Of a stretch of DNA of 64,000 bases, positions 32,770 through 44,963 are shown in pieces. The position numbers and the translations under genes were made by a program. Each line of letters starts with the position of its first letter. Positions within the stretch are counted from its first letter, which is position 1. The notes beneath the pieces were generated by a model that saw only the letters and a list, made by a program, of their open reading frames with translations, had not been told where the DNA came from and ran no database searches. The DNA is from Gelatoporia subvermispora B. Its lineage: Eukaryota; Basidiomycota; Agaricomycetes; Polyporales; Gelatoporiaceae. Location of the stretch: NCBI GenBank assembly GCA_000320605.2, contig KB445796.1, positions 1,345,124-1,409,123 on the forward strand. The letters run 5' to 3'.

Positions 32770-34394
32770 ATGTCTTCTCCGACGAAGTACTACCATCACG
32801 GCCGCTTTCGCGTCGCTGGCGGCGTTTTGCCTGACGCGATCACCGCCTACCGTACCTATGGTAATCCTCAGAACCCGTGCATAGTATTTCCAACGTGCTA
32901 TGGGGGAAGGCTAGACAGTGAGTTGATGTTCAATGCTTCCATTGAGTTTGTAGACATCAAAGGACGTTGAACACAGATGTTGGATTACTAGGTCAGGACT
33001 ATGCAGTCGGCACGGACAAGGTGCAACGTTTGGTTGTGTGCCTATATCTCAGGCCTGACAGGGTTTTCAGGCGTTAGATCCATCGAAATATTTCATCGTC
33101 ACCTTTGCATTGTTCTCGAATGGAGAGGTCTGTCTCACCTACCTGCACTGAGCGTCTGTAATTAACATGAGCTCTCGGGACATCACAGTCGTCTTCGCCG
33201 TCGAACACCGTTAGTATCGATTTTTTGTCATGGAGAAGCACTCTGAGTTCGCATCGATGACAGCCTCCGCCGTATAATGGGCCATACTTCCCCGCCGTGT
33301 CATACGAGGATAATATGTGAGATATCATTGGGCACCTCCATGACATCGTGCTAATGCTCCCCCGATGACTGGCTCAGCCGCGCACAGTATGCCGTACTGA
33401 CCAAAGAACTTGGTGTGAAGAAGGTATACTGCGTGATGGGCTTCTCAATGGGTGCCCAGCAGGTACGTCCTCCCCCGCGGACACCACCGTACGCCGAAGG
33501 CTCACGGATGACAGGCGTACTACTGGCCAGTCGTGTATCCCGAATTTGTCGAAAGGTGCTGCAATACGTCACCACAAGCCTCCAACTTGTGCTGAGCTCT
33601 GCGCAGGTTCATCCCCATTTGCGGTTCAGCCCGCACCAGTCCGCACAACAAATGGTATGAGGAGAACAACTTCCGGGTGACCATCGCTGATGCTGCTCCA
33701 GCTTCCTCGAAGGTCCGAAGGCCGCGCTTGTGGCGTCGAAGGATTTCAACGGGGGACATTACACCTCCCAACCACAGGTCGGCATCCGCGCATTCGGTCG
33801 CGTATATAGCGCCTGGGCATATGGTCAAACAGTCCGTCTCTTACATCGCGATAATTTGAGGACGTAACACTGAGATACGTGATTAGTGGTTCCGAAACCA
33901 TAGTTATCTGCAAGATGGTGAACACAGCTCGCTCGACGATTTCATCCGTGCTCGCTGGGAGGGTGGATTCTTGACCTGGGATGCGAACGATCTCCTTACG
34001 TTGCTACACACCTGGCAGACGGGCGATGTATCGATCGTCAGTGGCGTGAACGGCTACGGGAGTCTCGCAGACAGCCTCTCAGCTATCCAGGCGAAAGGCC
34101 TCATTATGCCTTGCAAGACAGATCTATACTTCCCGGTATGAGTTTCATCACGGACGAAGGATATCAGTTAATCTGACGGGACATCGTTTTCAGCCGGAGG
34201 ACAGCGAGATCGAAGTGAGCCACTTGAAGAACTCGAAGCTAGTCGTCATCGATTCTGTCTGGGGTCATCTCGGTGAGTAATGTCTAACCCGACCACCAGA
34301 TGATATTGACGCATTCCGATCAGCTGGGGGTGGTGCCAATCCGGAGGACACAGCGTTCGTGACTACACAGGTCAGGAAGTTCCTTGGAGAGTGA
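32770..34394 (+). CDS. Homoserine O-acetyltransferase-like (MetX) alpha/beta hydrolase
   Basis: Twelve exons give 341 residues: 32770-32917, 32977-33020, 33070-33127, a 21-nt exon 33189-33209, 33264-33316, 33378-33462, 33515-33554, 33607-33654, 33702-33831, 33887-34135, 34194-34272 and 34324-34394. The fold is that of the MetX family: FRVAGGVLPDAITAYRTYG, NPCIVFPTCYGG, GQDYAVGTDKALDPSKYFIV, FALFSNGESSSPSNTPPPYN, then SYEDNIRAQYAVLTKELGVK. The nucleophile elbow is VMGFSMGAQQ, the acid region is GLIMPCKTDLYFPPED, and the histidine is in VIDSVWGHLAGGGANPEDT. True homoserine acetyltransferases are longer in fungi, so this may be a hydrolase paralogue rather than the methionine-pathway enzyme. It converges on palC. 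Confidence 0.83.
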
Positions 34395-34676
34395 AATTGG
34401 GATAGGGTAGCCTTCTTCAACCGTATATGACTGTGTATCATAACCGTGGCGACCACAGGGTAAATTAAGTGCTTTTGCATTGTACTAGCTGCGGTGGAAG
34501 TTGAGGTTCTGTACACCTCGTCGTCATTCCTTGGCGTAATGGCCGCATATCGAATATCAATGAGGGGATTTGTTCAACACCACGGAGAATACATATAATC
34601 AAGTAAAGGATCAGGAAACGTGACCCACTGAAAGAGTACAACATTGAGACCCTTGCATTTCTATACGTACCCCAGT

Positions 34677-36341
34677 CTAGAAGTAAGAGCCAGCACCTGC
34701 ATACGACTTTTGTGATTGCGGGCTGAAGGTACCATCGGTCGCACCGGTTGCTTGGGTATCAATTTCCAGACCTTCAGCCTGTTGACCTAGATGATTCACC
34801 GATCCGGGACCGAACGCTGGAATAGGTGGTGTATATGGCTTGACAACGACCGCTAGACGGCCTGCAGGTATAGATGCCTGTAGATCGGCTTGAGGGGGTA
34901 CGGGCTGACAAGCAAGCTGCGATTGACTTCATTAGTACAGTTAATCGACGCATTCAGTGTGCATACCGTATCATTGATCCTCGTATATCCTTTCAAGAAT
35001 ACTGAAGCATTCTCGAGCTCTTCCGCCACCTTCAGTCGCCTCCGTTCACGCATCTCTTTCTCCCTATCGGATTCGATAACAGCACTGCCACTCCTGAGAT
35101 CCTCCAGCTCCTTCTTGGCCCATGCTATGAAGCCAACAGCAATACCCATTTTCTCAGTGCCGCCAATTTCCCCTGTATCAACGCCCAGCCATTGTTTCGC
35201 GAGAGCTGCATGAAAGGCTGCCTCATCCGACAAGTAGTGCCGAAGCTCCGGAGTAACTTCCTCGCCGGTCTCTTCTTGCATCTTATCCTTGCCCTTTCCC
35301 TTACCTAGATGCAGGAAGTTTCTCGATTTGGAAGGAGTCCTGGTGGCACCAGGAGTCTTGACCAATGATCGTGCAGTGGAGTATAAAGATGCACATTCAA
35401 GATGCAGCTTCGCTACGAGCGCGGGCGACGGATGTGATTTGGGTAGTGGAGGCCCAGGGTTCAATGTGCTCTCGACTGCTGCTTTCGATACAAGCTTGCG
35501 AATGGCGAGACTTTGAGCGTCGGCGAGCGCCATTCTGTAGAACAAAGGAGTCAGACATCATTAGTTATTGAAGGAGTAAGCACACACTTGCTCAGCCCCA
35601 TGACGACCTCTCGGCTTAAGTCCGGAGGTCTGGGACAATTGAGCCCGGAGGATACTACACGATCCCGCTCTCGTTCCCACAGAGCTAGGCAATCTTTGCC
35701 AATGTATTCGAAGATCCCGGCCGTCCTACACAGGAGTGTTACGGCGAAACCTAGCCGCTCGTCCTTGACCCTGCGTTCTGCATCTGTGATAGAGCGTTGC
35801 TTCTCGTATGACCCGAGCGAGTACACGATTGCTCGTGCGAGGTTCGACAGCGCGAAAGCATATGTTAGGAGAGCGAAGGTAAGCTCGGTGACGAGCAGGG
35901 GAATAGACAGGCGCGGAGATGTATGGAATAGAGTAGAAGATAACGTCGTTCTCCAGCTGAACACTAATCACAATACGATTAGCTCCGATGAGGATTGACT
36001 AGCAGATGGCGAACCAGGTTCTGCCTTGAGCCTCAAGTCGCCGTGGTCGAGACATGCGACCACAGAGAATAGACGTGGGATGTAGTCGTCCAGTGCCTGT
36101 GGGTTGTTATTATGTTTTTGGAAGAGCTTGATTACTGCAGGACCTGACTTGCCTTGACTAACTTGAGATAGTCCTTCTCACCATCGTCCGTGCGTTTGGA
36201 TTCCTTCAGGATTGCGCGCAAGTTCGCCCTAGCTTCGGTACATTCAGCGATTTCGGAGATGTAAGTCGCACTGTCATCTTGTAGAAACTCTGCGAAAGAA
36301 ACAGCTCCGGTGGTGGGGAGCTCATACTGGTAGGTACTCAT
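34677..36341 (-). CDS. palC: PalC-like BRO1-domain protein (pH-response pathway)
   Basis: Five exons (36153-36341, 36015-36096, 35588-35963, 34967-35534, 34677-34904) give about 480 residues. PalC binds the ESCRT-III subunit Vps32 through its BRO1 domain and helps activate the alkaline-pH factor PacC/Rim101. Seen: MSTYQYELPTTGAVSFAEFLQDD, YLKLVKALDDYIPRLFSVVACL, FSWRTTLSSTLF, LTYAFALSNLARAIVYSLGSYE, LLCRTAGIFEYIGKDCLALWE, KMALADAQSLAIRKLVSKAA, SDEAAFHAALAKQWLGVDTGE, MGIAVGFIAWAKKELEDL and the tail GSYF. Intron 1 appears to be GC-AG (GCAAGT donor). The last intron has two in-frame acceptor choices (34905 or 34917). A divergent 311-bp promoter is shared with an F-box gene. Confidence 0.85.
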
Positions 36342-36652
36342 GGATGCGACTCAGGTCGGCTGTGGTCGATACCGATCTGAGATTCAGATATCGTCATCAA
36401 GCACATCACTCGTGGGAATATAATAATGTCTCAACTAACACCACTTTTGGACTTAATACCAAATGATGAGTCAAACCTCACAAAATAGACAAATAGCCTT
36501 GGCGGCTATCACGAAGGTCCAATTCAAGATCCACCGCTTCGCTGCCAGTTCACCTCCTGTGGCCGTATGTTCTGTTCGTTCAAGATCAGTAACCAGCGGA
36601 CGACTTCTTAGGGCTCAATTCGTACGAGAGCAGTGTTCGAAAGCTTGCAGCC
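36342..36652. promoter_or_regulatory. Divergent promoter of palC-like and F-box genes
   Basis: This 311-bp spacer separates two divergent ATGs. It contains one GCCAAG word (minus, 36498-36503) matching the PacC core GCCARG. A single six-base match is weak evidence. Confidence 0.35.
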
Positions 36653-38059
36653 ATGTCTACTAATGCAGGTTGTATTGTCATCGCCCTACCATTCGACGTG
36701 CTGCTCGAATTGGTAAACCATCTCTCCGGAGCCGATATGAGCAACTTTCTCAGTACTTGCAAAGGTTTGCATCGCCATTTACGCGATGAATCAATATGGC
36801 ACCGACTATGCGCGCACTATGGCCTACGCAGCTTCACCCATTTCAGGGTTTCCTCATTTTATGTCCTTTACACCGGACTTCTGCACACATACGGCCCCTT
36901 GTTAGGACTATGGGCGAACGACCATCCATTCAGAGGCAATATCATTGAATTCTCGTTATTCCCTGGTGATGAAAGTGACTCAGGAGGGATAGTCGGGGAG
37001 GTCTGGCGAATATCCGATCTGTCGTCGGACGATGAACGCCCGCTATTGCCACAGTATGAACGGTTTCTCAAGATTACATTTGACTTGCCTCCGTCGCTTG
37101 CAGAATACCTCAATCCCGCCAAGCTGGAGCAGGCTTTTCCAATATGTTACCCAAATTCAGATATAGACTCGGACCTCATCGACCAGCACTTGTATCACCT
37201 TGTATCGATTCAAGTAATTCCTCCCTCTAGGCGCGGACAATTCCTACGGAAATATCGCCATACCCACCTACATCCGGAGTTCCCTTCACCGGAGGCGCCA
37301 TGGCTTGACCGAGAGCGAGGGTATCCTCGCCTGAAGATGTCGCCTCTGGAATTTGACGACCAAAAGAGGCTGGTCAGCATTTTGCCTGCAGCACGCCTTC
37401 CCGTCATGTTCACATCGACGACAAGCCATTTGAAGCCACCATCTATTAGATTCTACTACTCGCCATATCCCTCCGCCGAGCCGCCCCACACACGGTACCA
37501 TAAACCTCACGTCCCAATTCCCCTCATGGATACGTCGCCTGTGCATTACTACCCTTTGCGATGCGACGCAACACAAAGGGTTAGCCCAGATTCTGAGGAA
37601 TGGCATATCAGCATGCTCACTGGACTATGGCTGGGGTACTTTGGCCAATATGGCACAGAATGCGTGTACTTCGCTTGGGACAAGGGCCTGCGGAGGTTAC
37701 AAGCGTGGAAGATCACAGGCGACTACAATGTCCCTAGAGGGGTCATCAGCTGGGAGGCCCACGCGGCCCTTGAGGAGATGCACGGCGCATCTCACCTCAT
37801 ACAAGACCCAAGATTAGCACGAGCTCGACGTTTTATAGGGTTCGGCACGGTTGGAGATCAAGGTTTCACGTAAGTGCAACGTTTGTCTGCGCGCGACATA
37901 TGGGACACTAATATGGCCTTCTGAAGACAAAGTGATGCTCGCGAAGTCACAGTTGCTGTCGTAGAAGCAGATGAACTGCAAGTCTGGTGGGGTCGCACCA
38001 TGCCTTTCCCACGTACATACATTCGCTATGAAGGTCGCAATATGCACGATTCCCAATGA
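36653..38059 (+). CDS. F-box protein
   Basis: Two exons (36653-37869, 37927-38059) give 449 residues. The F-box opens the protein: IALPFDVLLELVNHLSGADMSNFLSTCKGLHRHLRDESIWHRLC. Then comes the module common in Agaricomycete F-box proteins: YVLYTGLLHTYGPLLGLWANDHPFRGNIIEFSLFPGDESDSGGIVGEVWRI, FLKITFDLP, TGLWLGYFGQYGTECVYFAWD and the end VTVAVVEADELQVWWGRTMPFPRTYIRYEGR. The YGPLLGLW...IEF block and the terminal strands look like one folded ligand-binding unit. The second exon is needed to complete that fold; read-through would stop at GFT. Predicted SCF adaptor, substrate unknown. Confidence 0.83.
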
Positions 38060-38444
38060 TCTGTCGGCAGGTGACATGTTAGACGACGATTGATGTGAGC
38101 CGAAATTTGTTCTTCAGACGATTATTCCTGACAACAGACAGGTCATAGCAGCGAATTAGCGAATAGCGCTACTGAAGAAAGAGTGGACGGCGACGACGAT
38201 AATCTGCTTGAGCATTGCATGAATTGAATCAGGCATCAATCGAGACGAAGTGCAATGCGAGCAAACAGCCCAGGTATACTACAAAGGATGCCCGATGAAC
38301 GAGAGCAACAAACATGCGAGAGAATTACTGATAGCACAATACCCTACAGCACAGATACATGATGCCAAATGAATGTAAATGGAGTAACATGGATGACCAC
38401 CGAAGAACGGAGGAACGATTGATTGTCAACATGATTTACACAGT
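38060..38444. other. Convergent 3' regions
   Basis: These 385 nt lie between two convergent stop codons and contain no supported exon. Confidence 0.5.
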
Positions 38445-41400
38445 TCATCGTTGTCTACTCAGACTAAATCCAAAGGTCAACGATCCCTGTCGCTGGTGCG
38501 CCAGACGTGGCGTACTGCTCGCCGTCCCTGGTCTCGAGCTCGGACCTGCAGTCGGACCTGAACTTGGACCCGCACTAGGGCCCGTACTTGGGCCTGCGCT
38601 CGGATCTGCACTCGCCGCCGCCGGATTAAAGCGCGGCGTCGTGGGACTGCCGTATGGGCTACTGAATGGAGTGTTCTGCCCCGAACCTGGTGTGTGCATA
38701 CCCAGCAACTTCTGCACGATGAAGGGCCGCACGACCTGAGACTCATGACGCTCGTGCGTGTGCGCGAAGCTGGGGGTCACTGGGGAGCCAGGCACAGAGC
38801 CAGGCAAAGGCGGATGGGGTGGGCGGTGCGACCCGCTCACGCGTAGACCGCTTGCGCGGCGAGCATCGTCAATCTGAGACGTGGTAGACTGCACGGAGTG
38901 CCGGAAGTGGATGTCGGAGACGGTCAAGGGAATCGAGTCAGTGGGGGATGGTAGCATTCCAATAGCATCGGAGTAGATGTGTTCGGAATCCTGCGGATGA
39001 GAGCTCGGTAGAGGCGGGATCTCTGGGGGTAGAGGCACGGGTTGGAGCGAAATGTTGGGTGTCAACGAGGGTCGACTGCTAGTGGGACCTCCCCCGAATG
39101 TCATGGAGAGGCCCATGGACCTGCGTCGATCACCCGGGAGAGAGCCAGTCGCCGCACTCCGTGCAGTCTGCTCCGTCGCCAAACGCTGTTGCGACTTGAC
39201 GGAGCTTCGCCTAGACTCTGAGCGCGAGGGATTCGAGCCGGCAGAGCGCGATGCCGAGGTCCCCGAGGAAGATGACAGGTCTAGGAAAGAATGCGTGGGG
39301 GGGCTGTCTTCCGTCGAAGTCGCGGCAACGGGGGACGTGGGCGATCCTAACGCATCGATACTACGCATGAGAGCCTGTCGCAACGACTGGGGCAACGACA
39401 ATGCACCGGTGCTGACATATCGCTCCGACCGCCTTCTCGGAAGCTCCTGTTGCTCCGCAAACTCTACTCGCAGTGCAGACGTGGGCGAGATCACGCTCAC
39501 AGGCGACGTCGGGTGATCTGTGCTTCTCCCCGTGGCTGGATCCTGTCCGTCCTCGGGCTCCGGCCCGGTAGGCAGATCCCCAATGTGAGACAGAAGGATA
39601 CCACGGCTGCTGTCTCGTGTGTGCATTTCCCTGGGGCCGCGAGGCTTGGGGCTGCGTGGGGAGGTAGGTCGCCTTCCGAAGAAGCTACGTGAGGGAGAAG
39701 ACTGCGCGCGTGAAGGCGACGGAGGGGACTGTGTCTGGGCATCCTGGGTCGCGGCAAGGTCTGGCAGCTCGATGGAATAGCTTCCGTCCGAGTTCTGGGA
39801 CGCGTGCCCCCGTCGAATCGGAACTGCAAGCGCGTGTCGCGCCTCAGAAACCTGCGCCATCTGCTGCTCCTCAGTTTTGGGCGCGCGGATGTCCATAACG
39901 CCAGCGCCCGTAGCCGCCGCTTGGCTCTCGTAGCCCTTCTCGAAATCATCCATCTCCGGCTCGCGTGTGGCGAGTACACTGCGGGATGACAGGAAGGACA
40001 GGCGTCCCGCGGTGCGGCGGCTGACGCGCGGATTCACGATGAATTGCTGTTTCTTCTGTGCAGCGCGCCGCCGGCGCACGATAGCATAGCCAATGATGCC
40101 GCATAGAGCAATGAAAACGAGGGCCCCGCTGATGACAAGTGCGGCGAGGGTGCCCCGGGGGATGCCGTGGGCGGCCGACGAAGCGCCGACGGGCGTGGCG
40201 CTATGGGTCGATCCCAACATGCACGAATGCGAGTTGCGACCGCCGACACGGCGCACGAGCGTAAGACAAATTCCGGAGAGCACGGATGCGATGCAATCAT
40301 CAGCCCTGAGCACATTGTAACACGAATACCTGATGAAACTCACGAAGCAGTGTTCTCCACCGTTGTTACGTTCACACTTCCGACTACGAGTAGTGTGCCA
40401 CCTCCTGGATCGGGGTCCGAGCCGCTGTTAACGATTTCGAGGGTGTGCGGGCTATTTAGGTCGAGGCCGGTGCGGTAGAATAGGATTGTCGGCGTGTTGT
40501 CGCTGAATGATGCACGAGCGGAGAAGGATATTGGTGGCTCGTCGTCGAAAGTGACGTTGTATATCCCGGATGAAGGTGTGGTGAGTCCTGTGAGGGCTAC
40601 GGCGGTTCCTGTGGCCAATGCAGGTGAGTAGAGTTGTTCGTAACGGTGCTCGTGAAGGGAAGATGCTATCAGATGCCCGTGTGCATAAAGCAGACGAGGT
40701 CTGATGAAGGAGTAACTCCAAGGGAGATATAAGCCAGGCCAGATATTACCGACACTGAGTTGACAGTGCGGCCTCGAGGACAAAAGCCCTCACAAGTCTG
40801 ATATATGCAGGGAAATTGAGCAGACGGCATGACGTGAGAAACGTCGCGGCAAGGCGCTAAGCGCGTCTTCCCACTGTTCAGGAGAAACACGACCCCGCTC
40901 GACAACGGACACGCCGGTCCATAAGCGAGGGGAACGAATCAGCACTATGCCGCACTACCCTGACTTTACCTGGCAAGCCAATGAAATGATCGGTCGTGTG
41001 GCGTGAGACCGGGCAAACAAAGAAGTCGAATGTGCCCGTATAGAATGCAGCGGACATAGAAGAATAGCTGTCATACAAATGGAACGTACCGTTGAACTGA
41101 ACGCGCGCCTTATCGCCGACGTTTGTACTTGTGTGGAAAGTGAAGTTTTGCCCCGGAATTAAGTCCTGGTCGAACGACCACTGACCGTTGAAAGAGACCG
41201 CATCATCGGGAAGCGCATGCGACGACAGGGTGGGATTTGAGGTTGAGGTGGGTGGCGGTGCAGTTGAACTAAGTAGATCGAGATGAGCTAACGGTGAGAT
41301 TTTGCGATGCACGGCGAAACAGAACGGTTCGTCACCGGGGGGAAATTTACAAGTCCCAGCACACCCAATACCGCCGGAAGCGGGACGAATAAGATGCATC

Positions 41401-42647
41401 TGAGAGCGGCAGCTTATTCGAAGAATGTACGACATGCATGGATGGGGACAATGAGCCGAGCTCAGGGTCCTCAGGACTCCATGCGACAATATCTCAGTGG
41501 CAGGCAGGGCTGGCGACGCTGCACCTAACCCTATCTGCCATCGAGCGAGACATCGTGTTCTGCACTCCTGCGTACAATCGCGTATCAGCTACTCACCTGC
41601 TTGCGCCTGTCTGATTGCTGGTATCCAGGTCTGCAAAGACGACCGCGCGATCAAACGCAATCATGCCCTGCTGGCCTGAGCTCTGGTCTCCAGGATTGTG
41701 GACTGTCAGGACGACCATATGGGTTCCGTCTGACAGGTTCGAGAAGGACGCGAGGACGTCGGAAGATGCTGTCAATACTGAGGCCGACGGGGAGATGGAA
41801 GAGACGAAGTTTGTTGTGGGGACACCGTCCAAGGCGAGGGTATATGTGACGTTGGTCGGGTGAGTAGAGGAAACTGTGGGAGGTAGCACAGTTCCATGCA
41901 GTACTGCGCCTGTGCCTATGTAACAATACGGATGGTCAGTCTCCGTTCTGACTTGTCGCATATCTAGTACTGTACGGAGTCGGGTAACATGTCGCACAGC
42001 ATGGAGCTCGGACGGTTAGTAAGACCTTCGAGAAGACCGGTGACGCCATATGCCTCGCGAAAAGACCGAACGCTGTGCATGGACAGCGGGCAATCATCAT
42101 CGGGATCACCGTGGGGTAACCTGAGCGGAGAGAGATGATGACCATCAAAAATTGGGCGCGCCATCTGATCCGCCGAGATGCGCCCTGTCCCGCCCCGTGG
42201 TCAAAGTACACGCGCCACAAAGCGACGTTGTGTATGTAGAACGATGACCAGAAACGCAAAGAAATCACATTCAAGATTCTGTATCACAGAATGAATGGTA
42301 TCACTAGCATCTGAAGGATTCGATCGCAAGCCAGACCGGCCTGCCGGTAATTCACGTGTGATCGAGGAAGGAAACGCATGCAAAATGTCCATCTCACCAT
42401 TCCAAGTGACGCCAATTTGCGCGCCGTCGTGCGCGGTAATATGCAAGCTCGTTCCATTTCCGATCTGCGTGATGGATGTGCTGGCCGAAGAGGAGGACCC
42501 AGCGGGTATGGTCGCAAAACCGGAGTCAGTGTAGAATGGGTTCCATCCAGCCGTTAAATTCGGTTGTGTGAATGTGTCACCAAAGGGTGAGTAGGAGATC
42601 GCTGGAGAGGTGTCATCTATGGTCAGAGAGTATCCAGGGTCGGCCAT
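38445..42647 (-). CDS. Single-pass membrane protein with repeated jelly-roll-like ectodomain
   Basis: Five exons (42398-42647, 41597-41915, 41090-41268, 40344-40608, 38445-40200) give 922 residues. Outer modules: YSLTIDDTSPAISYSPFGDTF...WNGTGAVLHGTVLPP...YTLALDGVP, then AVSFNGQWSFDQDLIPGQNFTF...VQFNGTAVALTGLTTPSSGIYNVTFDDEPP, rich in NxT/NxS. Next come LEIVNSG, one helix (LAALVISGALVFIALCGIIGYAIV), the stop-transfer RRRRAAQKK, and a Ser/Pro-rich cytoplasmic tail of more than 500 residues ending LTFGFSLSRQR. No signal peptide is seen at MADPGYSLTIDD, as in related Agaricomycete proteins I know. The paired WNG...VTLDG units suggest a carbohydrate or surface sensor; the function is unassigned. 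Introns are 482, 328, 481 and 143 nt, far longer than elsewhere in the window. Confidence 0.8.
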
Positions 42648-44963
42648 GCATGAACTCCTCGGTGGGCCTGCGGATAGTGTGTGGAGGTATATAGTGCAGC
42701 AAGCCGGGGGCTGTTCGCGGGAGATCGCTCTTGCGATGTGAAGCAGATAAGCGAAGGAAGGTGGTAGGTAATCTCCGAGCCAAGTCAGGAACCAGCGGAG
42801 AGGTAACTTTGGTCTGGGGACCTTGGCTACTACCGCGACCGAGCAGACTGAGCAACAGAGAGCGACGATGGTGGTGGAAAGGAACGAAGAGAGCGAAGAG
42901 TGGCGGCTATGGACACGGGGCAGGCAAGCCTGCAGAGAGGCGAGCCGACCGGGTGCAAGACCGGGAGCGAGAGCCCAAAGACAGTCAATAGGGCGCCAGA
43001 GAGGCGAACACCGGGTCCGTCCGTCCGTGCCGCAGACGCTCGAATTGCGCTCGTCTGGTCAGGAGAAGAGGTACGACGAGCGCGTCGAGGTCAGCGCACA
43101 CCACTCGCGCTGCACGGCAGCGACACAAGTCTCACAGCGGAACACTCGGCCTCATAACGGCCACCAGTTGGATCGTCATGTCGACGCCTGCCCAACTGCG
43201 TGTACACCGTGTGGGCGCGAAATTCCATTCCATATCACCCCGTATCACCCGAGCATCATGCCCTCCTACTTCACCGTGCTAACTCGCGCGCATCCCAGCC
43301 GATCTTTCCAAGCAAAACGCAACGGATTATGTTCACTTGCAGCGAAGACGGACGACGAACACAAGGCCGACCAGATGGGTATGGGATGAACATGCCACAG
43401 GGGGGAAGAGCGGAGGCATGTGCAGCATCGAAACTCTACGTTTTGCCCGATGCGATCTGATGGTAATTTGACTTGCCAGATCTATCGCTCAAATTGGCGC
43501 CTGATATTCCTCCGACATCAACGCCTCGTAAACTCGACATGGCCCCAACAGCTTGATGGTCCTCCAAACTTGCTCCTCCCACTCTGATACCTGTCGTGAC
43601 CATCCCTGATCAGTGCGCGTACGGACGAATGTCGGATACGGAGGCATGATCAGTCAGCCTCCAGTGCCACATCTATGGAGACTGCGAGACGCGAGCGACG
43701 CGCGACGTCCCATCAAATTATTCATTCGACATGCCTTGGCTGTCGTATTCTGTCTCCAGCACTCCAGGGGTCATAGCAATCTGCCTTCTTGTCTTCTACT
43801 CTTCTCCCCTCGCTCTGTGTCCACTGGTGAACACCGATACATCGGAGCTGCTTCCTGGTGGGAGTAACGGAGGTGATACTATGCACCATGGCGGCGCGTC
43901 AGTCTAGGTCTCCGCTAGCTTCATATCGGCGCTCCGGATGTACCTGCCTGCCATCACTGGATTGATTCGGCGTCCACAACGACCCCGCACGACCGCCCGG
44001 TGGCTGCAGTCAGCAGGCGGCCGTTCCGTTTCTCTATCCGACCTTGGCAGCTGCGGCGTCATCCCAGGTGATATCGATTGCACAAGGAGTTTCATGTTCC
44101 CAGCCTTGCTAATTTGGTATTCAAGATTACTTCCGAGCTTTGTTGGTCGCCAACTCGGACATCGCGCTATTGGCCGACCCGGCAACTGCGCACACTCTGT
44201 CGCAACGACTGGTCTTCTCGACGGTATCATCACATGTGCTGAGCAAACTCGCTACTTCTCCACCATAATGTCTATACCATCCCCTCTTGCTTCTATCTGT
44301 AGGTTTAAGAATACCTCCGCCACATGCCTCCCACTGCGACACGTTGACGTGTTTCCCTACTCGACCCTCATCGATCCCGCGCATTCCGTGCATAAGTTCC
44401 TCTTTCAAGCGCCGGCAATTTGACATGGGCTGCCTTGAGGTCTCCGCGTGCCCTCTCTCGTGCCCTCAAATATCCCGCGCTGAGCGGAGGCACCCCATCT
44501 CGCAGCACGATGGGCGTGATTGGCATGCTTCGGTGTCCCGCCCGGTGTCTCGCGATCGACGGTGCTTCGCACGCAGCGGATCGCCCAGGAGCTGCTGGGC
44601 ATTTCCAAGATGACCCTGTTTTCGCTCACCGGGATTGTGCTCTTATCCGGATGGACTCTCATTTACGTGGAATCGATGCGCACGGTACGTGAGACACCTT
44701 GTGTTTTCTTTCCTCATGTCTGATTTCTGTGTCTCGCTTATGTATGACAACGACGGCTGTTCCGATGGGACGAGCGCTCTCTGGAACTGTGCATAACCTG
44801 GCTTTTGTGTCCCTTATGCGGTTCATGGTTTCCCGAAATATAGCAATCAAATTTATCGCAGTAATGTGCCTTCTCCACAGGCTCCAGGCGTCCATGGCGC
44901 AAATTTGTCCCAATTGTTTCCGGCCAATCTACTTCGTTCGTCTCCTAGAGACCGCAGTATCTA
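42648..44963. other. 2.3-kb region without a clear gene
   Basis: Several plus-strand open frames (42823-43389, 43938-44423, 44420-44692) have shadow-like composition. At 44610-44683 the frame MTLFSLTGIVLLSGWTLIYV then ESMR ends at a good donor (GTACGTGAG) and could be the membrane-anchor exon of a small gene. The reading frame upstream is broken near 44530, and downstream candidates run antisense into the NmrA-like gene. Probably a decayed gene or promoter DNA. Confidence 0.3.

Noticed and set aside
38500..38640. Repeated GPS/AGPS codons as a tandem DNA repeat
   Set aside because: They are an imperfect low-complexity end of the membrane-protein tail, not a distinct element.
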